Shown: positions 25,819 through 33,226 of the stretch, in pieces
Layout of the letters: each line of letters begins with the position of its first letter
Numbering within the stretch: the first letter of the stretch is position 1
Assembly: GCA_030651285.1 (NCBI GenBank)
Contig: JAUSCN010000012.1
Coordinates: forward strand, 1 to 64,000
From: a bacterium
Lineage (GTDB): Bacteria > Patescibacteriota > Minisyncoccia > Phycocordibacterales > Phycocordibacteraceae
Reading direction: 5' to 3'
Length of the DNA stretch: 64,000 nt
Made by a program: the position numbers and the translations under genes
Notes under the pieces: generated by a model
Told to the model about the DNA's origin: nothing
The model's input: the letters and a program-made list of their open reading frames with translations, nothing else
Databases searched by the model: none

Positions 25819-27279
25819 ATGAACTGGCTCGCTCGTATTTTCAAGAAAAGCACCGATACCACACCGGCCCGCGTGCCACAGATATTTTTCACTAATACCC
25901 TTTCCGGCACTAAGGAAGTGTTCGTATCCCTGAAGCCGGGTATGGCACTCCTCTACTCGTGCGGACCGACCGTCTACAGCAAAGTACACATCGGTAACTT
26001 GCGCGCATACATATTTTCAGACACAATCGCGCGCACACTTTCTGCTGCAGGATATCGCGTCCGTCGCGTCATGAACATCACAGATGTCGGCCACCTCGTC
26101 GGCGACGCCGATGGCGGAGAAGACAAAATGGCGGTCGGTGCCGCGCGAGAGCACACAACCCCCGAGTCGATCGCGGAGCGCTACACGAAACTCTTCATCG
26201 GAGATTTGGGAGATCTCAATGTCGATACCGACGACATCACCTTCCCGCGTGCCACCGACTACATCAAAGAACAGATCGCGCTCGCAAAGACACTTGAAGA
26301 AAAAGGATTCGCCTATCAGCTTGCAGATGGGCTTTATTTCGATACTCACAAGTTCCCGAACTACGGAAAACTGGGCGGTCTTTCACAAGCCAATCTCGAG
26401 GCTGGAGCACGTGTAGAACTCGTCAGAGGCAAGCGCAATCCGACCGATTTCGTGCTCTGGAGAGCTGCGAAGCCGCATGACCTGCAGCAATGGGATAGTC
26501 CCTGGGGCCGCGGTAATCCTGGTTGGCACATCGAGTGCTCCGCGATGTCTCGCGCTCTTCTCGGACAGGAAATAGACATTCACACGGGCGGTGAAGATCT
26601 CGCACAGATACATCACAATAATGAGATCGCTCAGTCAGAAGCGGCAAGCAACCGGACATTCGTACGGTACTGGATGCACAATGCCTTCCTCACCATGAAC
26701 GGCGAAAAAGCATCCAAGTCGCTAGGAAACGTAGTCTATCTTTCAGACATCATCGAGAAAGGATTTAACCCCCTCTCGCTGCGCTACTTCTTCCTTCAGG
26801 CGCACTACCGCACACCGCTTTCCTTCTCCTGGGATGCACTCGCAGGCGCCGCAAGCGCACTCGAGCGTCTCTGGAAGCTATCAGAGGAGATCGCTGACGA
26901 GTCTGGACGAGCGAGTGCACCTTCCGAGGCTCGCGATCGCTTCCTCGCCTTGATGCGCGATGACCTGTCCACCCCACAAGCGCTCGGCACCATCTGGGAG
27001 TCGCTTAAAAGCGAGGAATACACACCCGCAGAAAAATGGGGCCTCCTTGAAGCTGCCGATGCTCACTTCGGCCTTCTTCTGGTTAATCCGCCGACTCCTA
27101 AGGCTCTGACGGAAAAAGATTTACCTGAGGCGATACGGAAAATGCTTGCAGAACGCATTGCAGCCCGTACCAGCCGCAACTTCAAAGAAGCCGACCGTAT
27201 CCGGACTGATATCGAAGCCGCGGGGTACTGCATCGAAGACGGGCCGGGGGGAGCCATATTAACTAAGACCCCTCTTTGA
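25819..27279 (+). CDS. cysS: Cysteinyl-tRNA synthetase
   Basis: A class Ia synthetase of 486 aa. The HIGH motif is CGPTVYSKVHIGNLRAYIF. The zinc-site residues are in CGPT and WHIECSAMS with HTGGEDL. The KMSKS loop reads KASKSLGN. The C-terminal anticodon domain ends with RTSRNFKEADRIRTDIEAAGYCIEDGPGGA, as usual. The first 20 residues form a basic extension (MNWLARIFKKSTDTTPARV) not found in all homologues. dnaB starts 15 nt downstream. Confidence 0.96.
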   Translation: MNWLARIFKKSTDTTPARVPQIFFTNTLSGTKEVFVSLKPGMALLYSCGPTVYSKVHIGNLRAYIFSDTIARTLSAAGYRVRRVMNITDVGHLVGDADGGEDKMAVGAAREHTTPESIAERYTKLFIGDLGDLNVDTDDITFPRATDYIKEQIALAKTLEEKGFAYQLADGLYFDTHKFPNYGKLGGLSQANLEAGARVELVRGKRNPTDFVLWRAAKPHDLQQWDSPWGRGNPGWHIECSAMSRALLGQEIDIHTGGEDLAQIHHNNEIAQSEAASNRTFVRYWMHNAFLTMNGEKASKSLGNVVYLSDIIEKGFNPLSLRYFFLQAHYRTPLSFSWDALAGAASALERLWKLSEEIADESGRASAPSEARDRFLALMRDDLSTPQALGTIWESLKSEEYTPAEKWGLLEAADAHFGLLLVNPPTPKALTEKDLPEAIRKMLAERIAARTSRNFKEADRIRTDIEAAGYCIEDGPGGAILTKTPL

Positions 27280-27293
27280 TATACTGAGCGGCA

Positions 27294-28649
27294 ATGGCCG
27301 TCGACCGAGTTCCCCCTCAATCCCTTGAATCAGAACGCGCCCTTCTTGGCGCCCTACTCCTAAAGCCTGACGCCATCCACGACGTCTCGGACCTGATCCG
27401 CTCAGATTCGTACTACGCAGAGAAACACCGCATCATATTCAGCGCAATGCGCGAGCTTTCCGAGCGCGGGGAGCCAATAGACCAACTCTCCCTCTCCGAA
27501 CGCCTACAGGGCCAGGGACTTCTTGAACGCAGTGGTGGCCGCAGCTATCTCGCCGAGCTCGCCGACTCAGCCCCAGCTCCAGGCAATTTCGCCCACTATG
27601 CAGAACTCGTATCACGCAAATTCTTGATGCGTTCGCTCATCGACGCTGCGCATGGCATCTCTGAATCTGCCTATGACGACTCGCGCGAGACCATGGAAGT
27701 GCTCGACGAAGCCGAGAAAAGCATCTATGCGATCGGCAACGCATCTGCCGCGCACAAATTCACCGCGATCGGCGATAAAGTGCACGAGGCATGGGACCGC
27801 ATCGAGGCACTCTCGAAAAAAGAAGACGGTATTCGTGGCGTTCCTTCCGGCTTCCCCGCTCTCGACAACCTCCTCTCCGGATTTCACCCTTCTGACCTCG
27901 TAATCCTTGCGGCACGTCCATCGATGGGTAAGACCTCGCTTGCGCTCGACATCGCCAGGAACGCCGCAGTGCGCCACAATGTTCCAGTCGGTATCTTCTC
28001 GCTCGAAATGAGCTCTGAGCAACTCATCGACCGCATGCTTGCGGCGGAATCATTCGTCAACTCATGGAAACTGCGCACTGGCCAAGTCCGAGATGAAGAG
28101 GATTTCAATCGTATCCGTGATGCTCTTGAAACACTCTCGAAGGCTCCGATTTTCATCGATGATAAACCGGGCAATAATATTCTCGCCATGCGCGCAGTCG
28201 CGCGCCGCCTGAAGCGTGAACGCGGCATCGGGCTTATCGTTGTGGACTATCTTCAGCTCATGACACCAACTTCGACTAAGGCCTCTGATTCCATGGTTCA
28301 GCAAGTGACTGAAATATCCCGCTCTCTCAAGTCTCTTGCTCGCGAACTCAGTGTGCCAGTGATCGCCCTTTCGCAGCTCTCGCGTGCCGTCGAGCAGCGC
28401 GGGGGCAAACCTCGCCTGAGCGACCTTCGCGACTCCGGAAGTATCGAGCAAGATGCCGACGTCGTGATGTTTATTCACCGCGAAGACAAAAAGAATCCAG
28501 ACAGCGACCGACACCACATCGCCGAAATCATCATCGAAAAACACCGCAACGGCCCGACCGGTACCGCAGAACTCTTCTTCGACGAGAAGCGCGCCTCCTT
28601 CCAGCCGCTCGATACTTCCGGTTATGGCGAGCTCGCTACGGAATTTTAG
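27294..28649 (+). CDS. dnaB: Replicative DNA helicase DnaB
   Basis: DnaB unwinds the fork as a hexamer. The 451-aa protein has the N-terminal domain (PPQSLESERALLGALLLKPDAI), a linker, and a RecA-fold ATPase with Walker A ARPSMGKTSLALDIA at about 204-218, and GLIVVDYLQLM as Walker B. EMSSEQL and SQLSRAVEQR follow, and it ends with the GPTGTAELFF segment. No intein interrupts the P-loop or DYLQLM, which are common intein sites. TATACT ends 8 nt before the ATG. recR follows by 12 nt. Confidence 0.97.
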   Translation: MAVDRVPPQSLESERALLGALLLKPDAIHDVSDLIRSDSYYAEKHRIIFSAMRELSERGEPIDQLSLSERLQGQGLLERSGGRSYLAELADSAPAPGNFAHYAELVSRKFLMRSLIDAAHGISESAYDDSRETMEVLDEAEKSIYAIGNASAAHKFTAIGDKVHEAWDRIEALSKKEDGIRGVPSGFPALDNLLSGFHPSDLVILAARPSMGKTSLALDIARNAAVRHNVPVGIFSLEMSSEQLIDRMLAAESFVNSWKLRTGQVRDEEDFNRIRDALETLSKAPIFIDDKPGNNILAMRAVARRLKRERGIGLIVVDYLQLMTPTSTKASDSMVQQVTEISRSLKSLARELSVPVIALSQLSRAVEQRGGKPRLSDLRDSGSIEQDADVVMFIHREDKKNPDSDRHHIAEIIIEKHRNGPTGTAELFFDEKRASFQPLDTSGYGELATEF

Positions 28650-28661
28650 CCTTGCACTACA

Positions 28662-29264
28662 ATGGATCGGATCGACGAACTTGCTCACGCCCTCGCTCGC
28701 CTTCCCGGCATCGGTCCACGCCAGAGCAAGCGCTTCGTGTTTTATCTCCTCTCTGCCCCTGCAACCGAGCGAGCAAAGCTCGCAGAGCTCATAACCGCTC
28801 TTGGCAAAGATGTACACCAGTGCCCTAAATGCTTACGCTTTTTTAATGGTGCCTCAGCAAACATCTGCAACTACTGTTCAGATACTCGCCGCGATGACTC
28901 GCTCCTGATGCTTGTCGAAAAAGACCAAGACTTAGCGGCAGTCGAACGTGCTGGCACGTATCGCGGCCGATATTTCGTACTGGGCGGCGTTCTCACCCTC
29001 ACTGGTAAGGGCTCAATTCGCGGGAAGGAATTGGTACGTACAGTGGAAGAACGCCTCAAAGAAAGCCTCAAGGAGGTCGTGCTGGCTCTTTCTGCAACGA
29101 GTGAGGGTGAACACACGGCAGATCACATTCGCGAACTGCTCATGCCCTATCGCGATCATTTAAAGATATCAGCGCTCGGTCGCGGCCTCGCAACTGGTAG
29201 CGAGCTTGAATACTCTGACGCAGAAACTCTCCGCGCAGCTCTCATAAATCGCACCGAGGCATAG
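28662..29264 (+). CDS. recR: Recombination protein RecR
   Basis: RecR loads RecA with RecO at gapped DNA. The 200-aa protein has an N-terminal HhH (ALARLPGIGPRQSKRFVFYLL), a C4 zinc finger with C54, C57, C69 and C72 (CPKC...CNYC), and a Toprim domain (LMLVEKDQDLAAVERAGTYRGRYFVLGG). The C-terminal ISALGRGLATGSELEYSDAETLRAAL is intact. It is probably cotranscribed with dnaB. recO is not seen in the window. Confidence 0.96.
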   Translation: MDRIDELAHALARLPGIGPRQSKRFVFYLLSAPATERAKLAELITALGKDVHQCPKCLRFFNGASANICNYCSDTRRDDSLLMLVEKDQDLAAVERAGTYRGRYFVLGGVLTLTGKGSIRGKELVRTVEERLKESLKEVVLALSATSEGEHTADHIRELLMPYRDHLKISALGRGLATGSELEYSDAETLRAALINRTEA

Positions 29265-29284
29265 GATTTGGTAGAATACACGGT

Positions 29285-29671
29285 ATGGTAAAAAAGATCG
29301 TTTACTTTTTCGATAAACTAGAAGACAAAGTCCGCATCACTCTGAGCCATCGCCCGATTCTCTACGCCATTGTCGGCGGTATCGGCATCATCCTTTTCTG
29401 GAAGGGTGTGTGGGAAATAGCAGAGGTCTTCCCTATCTTGCACGGCCTGGGCTCAGTCGTTCTTGGTGTATTCATCCTCCTCATGACCGGCCTGCTTGTA
29501 TCCTTTTTTATCGGCGACAGCATCATTCTTTCTGGATATAATCGCGAGAAAAAACTTGCAGAGAAAACCGAGATGGAGGTTCGCGAAGAAAGAAACACCG
29601 ATGAATGTATCATTGAACACCTCGAGGCGATTGAGAAAAAATTGGACGCTCAAGAAAAAGATAAACGATAG
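29285..29671 (+). CDS. Small membrane protein with C-terminal coiled coil
   Basis: A 128-aa protein with a basic N-terminus, two membrane helices (about residues 26-43 and 55-78), and a charged C-terminal helix (REKKLAEKTEMEVREERN... EAIEKKLDAQEKDKR). The architecture (two helices, then a Lys/Glu-rich tail) is common among uncharacterised Parcubacteria proteins. TAGAAT ends 7 nt before the ATG, so it is predicted to be leaderless. It follows recR by 20 nt and ends at a strong terminator shared with the convergent helicase. Confidence 0.75.
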   Translation: MVKKIVYFFDKLEDKVRITLSHRPILYAIVGGIGIILFWKGVWEIAEVFPILHGLGSVVLGVFILLMTGLLVSFFIGDSIILSGYNREKKLAEKTEMEVREERNTDECIIEHLEAIEKKLDAQEKDKR

Positions 29672-29673
29672 GT

Positions 29674-29709
29674 ATACAAAAAGCACCTCCGTAGAGGTGC
29701 TTTTTGTAT
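29674..29709. terminator. Bidirectional terminator
   Basis: ATACAAAAAGCACCTC (29674-29689) pairs perfectly with GAGGTGCTTTTTGTAT (29694-29709) around a CGTA loop. It lies between convergent genes. Confidence 0.92.
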
Positions 29710-29721
29710 TGTAAGAAACGA

Positions 29722-31092
29722 TTATCTCTCCTGAACAAAGGTCAGCGCGCGACCCTTGAGCGAAGCACGGCCGGTGCGGCCGATGCGGTGCACGTAGTCC
29801 TCGTAGGTCGACGGCAAGTCATAGTTGATGACGTGCGAGACTGCGGGAATATCGAGACCGCGAGCAGCAACGTCAGTGGCCACAAGCACGCTCACCCTGC
29901 CCGCCTTGAAGGCCTCGAGGGCGCGTATGCGCGCTCCGTGTGACTTGTTGCCATGGATGCTCTCCGAATGGATACGCATGTGAGAAAGGGCCTTTGCAAG
30001 CTTCTCGACACCGAACTTCGTGCGTCCGAAGACGAGCACGCGACTGAACTCACGGTCCTTGAGGAGCTCCGTAAGCACGTCAAACTTCTCCTTTCCGCGC
30101 GGGATGCGGACGACGTCCTGATCGATGTTCTTGGAAGTTTCGCGAGTTCTTACCGAGATGATAGTTGGGCTCGAGAGAAATTCGCCGATGAGACGCTCGA
30201 TCTCCTTCGACATCGTCGCCGAGAAGAAGAGTGTGTGACGCTCCTTGTTCATCTTCGCGAGGATCAAGCGCATGTCGTCGATGAAGCCCATGTCGAGCAT
30301 GCGGTCCGCCTCGTCGAGAACGACTGTACCGAAACTTGAGAGATCAAGTGAACGGCGCTCCATAAGATCCTTCAAGCGCCCCGGAGTACCGATGACGAAT
30401 GCCGGATTATGACGGAGCTGTGAGACCTGGGGGCCGATGTTTGCACCTCCCACAGCGACCATACCGCGAAATCCGAGACCCTTTGCAAATCCTGCGAGCT
30501 CTTTTTCGATCTGTACCGCGAGCTCACGCGTCGGCGCCATGATGAGAATACGATCACCCTTCTGCTTCATGACCTTGTCGATGAGGGGGATGAGGAAGGC
30601 AGCCGTCTTTCCTGTACCAGTCTCAGCGAGACCGACGACGTCCTGCCCGAGAAGTACGTGCGGAATGGCTTTGTCTTGAATCGGAGTCGGGAGCTCATAA
30701 CCTCGCCCTTCGATATTCTTCTTCAAATGCGCATTGATATCGAAATCTGCGAACTTGTGCTCAGGGACGAAGACCGGCTCTTCAGTCGTGACTACCGCCC
30801 TGTTCATGAATTTTGAAATTTCAGCCTCTGTTTCGCCGAAGGAGCCGAAGCCACCACGTCGACGCGCCGGCGCGCGCCCCCCGCCACGGCCACCAGAAAA
30901 TCCTCCACTAAAGCCACCCCTACCCTCTGAGCGACGCGGGCCACCGAAGCCTCCGCCGCGCTGTGGTGGACGCGATGAATATGAGCGCTCGCTGCTGCCG
31001 CCGCGAGAGTCTCTAGAGAAGCCTGAAGAACGCTCGCTTCTCTGCGAGCCATGTGCTGATGATGATTGATGATTCCAACGCCCTACCTGCAT
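29722..31092 (-). CDS. DEAD-box RNA helicase with RG-rich N-terminus (RhlE-like)
   Basis: A 456-aa ATP-dependent RNA helicase. Motifs in order: Q motif (YELPTPIQDKAIP), I (AETGTGKTAAF, about 155), Ia (PTRELAVQ), II (DEAD, about 260), III (SAT), and VI (HRIGRTGRA). The first 95 residues are an Arg/Gly/Ser-rich disordered region (for example RGGGFGGPRRSEGRGG). RG-rich tails of this kind usually sit at the C-terminus in bacterial RhlE/CsdA, so the N-terminal position is unusual. It probably binds RNA non-specifically and may promote condensation. It likely assists ribosome assembly or mRNA turnover. Confidence 0.94.
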   Translation of the reverse strand: MQVGRWNHQSSSAHGSQRSERSSGFSRDSRGGSSERSYSSRPPQRGGGFGGPRRSEGRGGFSGGFSGGRGGGRAPARRRGGFGSFGETEAEISKFMNRAVVTTEEPVFVPEHKFADFDINAHLKKNIEGRGYELPTPIQDKAIPHVLLGQDVVGLAETGTGKTAAFLIPLIDKVMKQKGDRILIMAPTRELAVQIEKELAGFAKGLGFRGMVAVGGANIGPQVSQLRHNPAFVIGTPGRLKDLMERRSLDLSSFGTVVLDEADRMLDMGFIDDMRLILAKMNKERHTLFFSATMSKEIERLIGEFLSSPTIISVRTRETSKNIDQDVVRIPRGKEKFDVLTELLKDREFSRVLVFGRTKFGVEKLAKALSHMRIHSESIHGNKSHGARIRALEAFKAGRVSVLVATDVAARGLDIPAVSHVINYDLPSTYEDYVHRIGRTGRASLKGRALTFVQER

Positions 31093-31198
31093 AATTGTAT
31101 GTAACTAGATAAATAAAGAGTACTTTGCTCCCTGCGCTTGTCTCACAAGAGCAAATGCGGACATTTGTTCTTGACTCAACTCGCTTGGTAGTAAAATG

Positions 31199-31221
31199 AA
31201 AAAGGCTAAAGCCTTCTTTTG
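31199..31221 (-). terminator. Weak candidate terminator of rplU
   Basis: On the minus strand AAGGC-TTTA-GCCTT is followed by TTTCATTTT. The stem is only 5 bp plus a few pairs beyond a mismatch, so this is tentative. The rest of 31093-31272 shows nothing recognisable. Confidence 0.35.
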
Positions 31222-31272
31222 TAGGTCTGTATTCGCCAATGCGACGATATGTCGCTTTAAAAACAAGGAGTC

Positions 31273-31590
31273 TTAAGAGATCGAATCGATCTTCACTTCG
31301 AGAAACGGCTGGCGATGGCCTTTGCGCTTGTAATAGCGACTCTTCGGCTTATATTTCACCACCTCGAGCTTCTTTCCTAGTCCGGCGAGAACAACAGTGC
31401 CCTTGACCTCTGCACCCTTGATAACAGGTGCACCGATGGTCGTGTCCGAGCCGTTGTCGACGAGGAGCACCTCGTTAAAGACAACTGTGTCACCTTTTTT
31501 CAAATCCCCTGGGAGCTTCTCAATAGCGATAGTGTCGCCTTTTGAGACGACATACTGCTTCCCACCAGTCTTGATTACGGCCACTTCCAT
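31273..31590 (-). CDS. rplU: 50S ribosomal protein bL21
   Basis: The track ORF begins at 31641; ATG 31590 (MEVAVIKTGGKQYVVSKGD) matches the family start and gives 105 aa of normal length. The C-terminus YKPKSRYYKRKGHRQPFLEVKI is the conserved 23S-rRNA-binding tail. TACATT lies 9 nt upstream of the ATG. It is separated from rpmA, its usual operon partner, by about 8.3 kb and inverted relative to it. It marks the left border of the accessory zone around rmuC. Confidence 0.95.
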   Translation of the reverse strand: MEVAVIKTGGKQYVVSKGDTIAIEKLPGDLKKGDTVVFNEVLLVDNGSDTTIGAPVIKGAEVKGTVVLAGLGKKLEVVKYKPKSRYYKRKGHRQPFLEVKIDSIS

Positions 31591-31668
31591 AGTCTGTGCA
31601 ATGTAGCACGCTTGGTCGCAAAAAGCAAACTGACGACTCAACAGATGATGGGGCTGTTAAAAACGAAA

Positions 31669-31693
31669 AAGCCCCGCGAGAAGCTTGGGGCTT
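31669..31693. terminator. Terminator of the 31720 gene
   Basis: AAGCCCC (31669-31675) pairs with GGGGCTT (31687-31693). On the minus strand it is followed by TTTTTCGTTTTT. Confidence 0.7.
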
Positions 31694-31719
31694 CTTCGCT
31701 GGGGCCTATTGCCGATGCG

Positions 31720-31947
31720 TCAAGGCAGAGAAACTTCCTGAAGCTTGTAGAGCTTCACAACGTTCTCCCACGGACGGCACCCGTTCTGGGCTTGCTGACG
31801 GGCGTCGTTGTCATCCTTGGCGAGGGTAACCAAGATAGTCCGCGACGGCGCTCCCGATGAGTGTGTGAGAGCAATATACTCGGTTATGGCGAGCGCTTTT
31901 GCCATTTTCTCGCGATCTACTAGGACTGCATTGTCATTTTCGGACAT
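31720..31947 (-). CDS. Small hypothetical protein, SD-led cassette gene
   Basis: A 75-aa soluble protein. ATG 31947 is fixed by a strong SD (AGGAGG, 6-nt gap). A consensus promoter and a terminator complete a self-contained unit. The sequence has a helical N-terminus (REKMAKALAITEYIALTH) and a polar C-terminus with WENVVKLYKLQE. No family was recognised. The overlapping plus-strand ORFs (31596, 31612) lack start signals and are rejected. It is the last of three consecutive SD-led small genes downstream of rmuC on the minus strand. Confidence 0.75.
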   Translation of the reverse strand: MSENDNAVLVDREKMAKALAITEYIALTHSSGAPSRTILVTLAKDDNDARQQAQNGCRPWENVVKLYKLQEVSLP

Positions 31948-32002
31948 GGTATCCTCCTATCTGCTTAAAAGGGAGAGGAGATATTCCTCTCTGGCTATCT
32001 GT

Positions 32003-32065
32003 TGTAGGATAGCACGCAGTGTATTTTATGTCAATACCCGCTTACTCTTTCCTGTTATCCTACAA
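32003..32065 (-). promoter_or_regulatory. Strong promoter bracketed by a 10-bp inverted repeat
   Basis: On the minus strand TTGACA (rc at 32029-32034) and TATCCT (rc at 32006-32011) are spaced 17 nt. TTGTAGGATA (32003-32012) and TATCCTACAA (32056-32065) form a perfect 10-bp inverted repeat. One arm covers the -10 box and the other lies upstream of the -35, as for a repressor that acts by paired sites. AAGCGG...TTGACATAA here also resembles the end of the rmuC tail copy. Confidence 0.7.
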
Positions 32066-32087
32066 TTAAAACTGTTTGTGAAATAAG

Positions 32088-32117
32088 AAAAACGCACGTA
32101 CCCGAAGGCCGTGCGTT
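32088..32117 (-). terminator. Terminator of the 32141 gene
   Basis: AACGCACG (32091-32098) pairs with CGTGCGTT (32110-32117), with further pairing inward. On the minus strand TTTTTCTTATTTC follows. Confidence 0.8.
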
Positions 32118-32140
32118 TCCATGTTGTGATTGACAAATAA

Positions 32141-32401
32141 TCATCTCCTTTTACCGAAAACCGGTGGAACAATGCAATGAAGATCGTGCACCACGCAGTA
32201 AGCCCAGAGTGCAAAACTAATTAGAGCTGGCCCTCCAAAAACGAAGAACAAATCTTCGGAGATGCCGGCAGCATGGCCCAGCAGCTGTAGACAAGTCGAA
32301 ATTAAAACTGAAAGAGCGCAGCACAAGGCAACGCCCCACAATTTATCTTTTTCCCAAATAACCAACCAGATAACCTTTGTGACATCTACAATTCTCTTCA
32401 T
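32141..32401 (-). CDS. Small two-helix membrane protein, SD-led cassette gene
   Basis: ATG 32401 is chosen over the track's TTG start because GGGAGGA lies 6 nt upstream. The 86-aa protein has two hydrophobic segments (LWGVALCCALSVLISTCLQLLG and LFFVFGGPALISFALWAYCVV) and a basic C-terminus (FGKRR). No family was recognised. Its -35 box (TTGACA, rc at 32467-32472) overlaps the stop codon of a displaced copy of the rmuC 3' end. Gene, promoter and rmuC tail therefore form a unit, and it is closed by its own terminator. Confidence 0.7.
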   Translation of the reverse strand: MKRIVDVTKVIWLVIWEKDKLWGVALCCALSVLISTCLQLLGHAAGISEDLFFVFGGPALISFALWAYCVVHDLHCIVPPVFGKRR

Positions 32402-32463
32402 TAGAGTCCTCCCAGTCCTCAAGTTAGAGCTTAATCCGTTTTTGTTGTATTATAAAGACATTA

Positions 32464-32654
32464 TTATGTCAACTCACCGCTTGGTTTTTCGAGGAGTTCC
32501 GGTTCGATGCCAATTTTTGATTCGCTGATGCGGTAGACATCTTTATCTATCTTGCCGAGCTCTTTGTAGCCCGCATTATAATGGCTCACGGAGGTGCCGA
32601 GCGAGACGCCGAGCTTGCGATAGAACTCTTCGTAGGCGGCAACATGCTTCCCTA
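32464..32654 (-). pseudogene. Displaced copy of the rmuC 3' end
   Basis: In frame on the minus strand this encodes GKHVAAYEEFYRKLGVSLG ... SKIGIEPELLEKPSGELT and a stop, nearly the same protein as the last 60 residues of RmuC (33036-34085), including a 54-nt identical run (32521-32574 versus 33093-33146). Differences are mostly synonymous, so the copy was under selection in another genome. It begins abruptly at a 22-nt segment (32633-32654) identical to 33205-33226. It has no start of its own. A TTGACA at its stop codon serves as the -35 box of the next gene. Confidence 0.85.
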
Positions 32655-32692
32655 TAAAAAACAAGACCGCGCGGATTCCTCCAACGCGGTCT
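32655..32692 (-). terminator. Terminator of the 32701 gene, abutting the rmuC tail copy
   Basis: AGACCGCG (32664-32671) pairs with CGCGGTCT (32685-32692). On the minus strand TTGTTTTTTAT follows and ends exactly where the rmuC homology starts. Confidence 0.85.
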
Positions 32693-32700
32693 CAATTCGA

Positions 32701-32958
32701 TTATCTCCAAGATGGACAGGCACGCCCCATGATCCCGATAGTCCGCACAACGGACTGCTGAACGTAAGACTCTTCGTCTCGACTCTCTGCGTACGACACC
32801 AAGGCGATGACCCCGATATTCACTACGAGCGCGAGGGTCATGAATGCCCAAATTCGCCCACTGGTTTTTTGCTCCGAAGGTCCAGAAATCAATACCAAAG
32901 CCGGAGCAACAGCTGCGAGCATGCCTGCAAACACCATTAGAATTGTATAGGTCAACAT
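32701..32958 (-). CDS. Small two-helix membrane protein inside the rmuC duplication, SD-led
   Basis: An 85-aa protein starting at ATG 32958 with an SD (AAGGAG) 6 nt upstream. Two hydrophobic segments (ILMVFAGMLAAVAPALVLI and IWAFMTLALVVNIGVIALV) are followed by an acidic and then polar C-terminus. It resembles the 32141 product in size and topology but not clearly in sequence. It lies between the intact rmuC 3' end and the displaced rmuC tail, with its own promoter and terminator, so the 572-bp interval looks like a one-gene cassette. Function unknown. Confidence 0.7.
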   Translation of the reverse strand: MLTYTILMVFAGMLAAVAPALVLISGPSEQKTSGRIWAFMTLALVVNIGVIALVSYAESRDEESYVQQSVVRTIGIMGRACPSWR

Positions 32959-33015
32959 TGCAGTCTCCTTAATGATTTGTAGCGAATCTGCTACAGGAAC
33001 TATCTACCTGTAAAC

Positions 33016-33043
33016 ATAATACACTGTTCCTATATTTAGTCAA
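33016..33043 (-). promoter_or_regulatory. Promoter of the 32701 gene, embedded in the rmuC stop codon
   Basis: On the minus strand TTGACT (rc 33038-33043) includes the last rmuC codon and the stop. TATTAT (rc 33016-33021) follows after 16 nt. The displaced copy has the same arrangement (TTGACATAA). Confidence 0.7.
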
Positions 33044-33226
33044 GTGCATCCACCGGCTTGTCGAGTAGTTCGGGCTCGATGCCGATTTTTGTTTCGCTGA
33101 TGCGGTAGACATCTTTATCTATCTTGCCGAGCTCTTTGTAGCCCGCGTTGTAGTGGGACACCGAAGTACCGAGCGATACGCCAAGTTTCTTATAAAACTG
33201 CTCATAGGCGGCAACATGCTTCCCTA
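33036..33226 (-). repeat. Intact rmuC 3' end, repeated at 32464-32654
   Basis: This is the partner of the displaced tail in direct orientation, offset by 572 bp. The upstream border of the repeat is the shared 22-nt segment at 33205-33226; upstream of it the two loci have no similarity. Confidence 0.85.

Noticed and set aside
31596-31860. Plus-strand ORFs opposite the 31720 gene
   Set aside because: They lack promoter and SD, while the minus-strand ORF has both plus a terminator.
32576-32940. ORFs on both strands across the rmuC tail copy and the 32701 gene
   Set aside because: They are shadow frames of the tail copy and of the SD-led membrane-protein gene.
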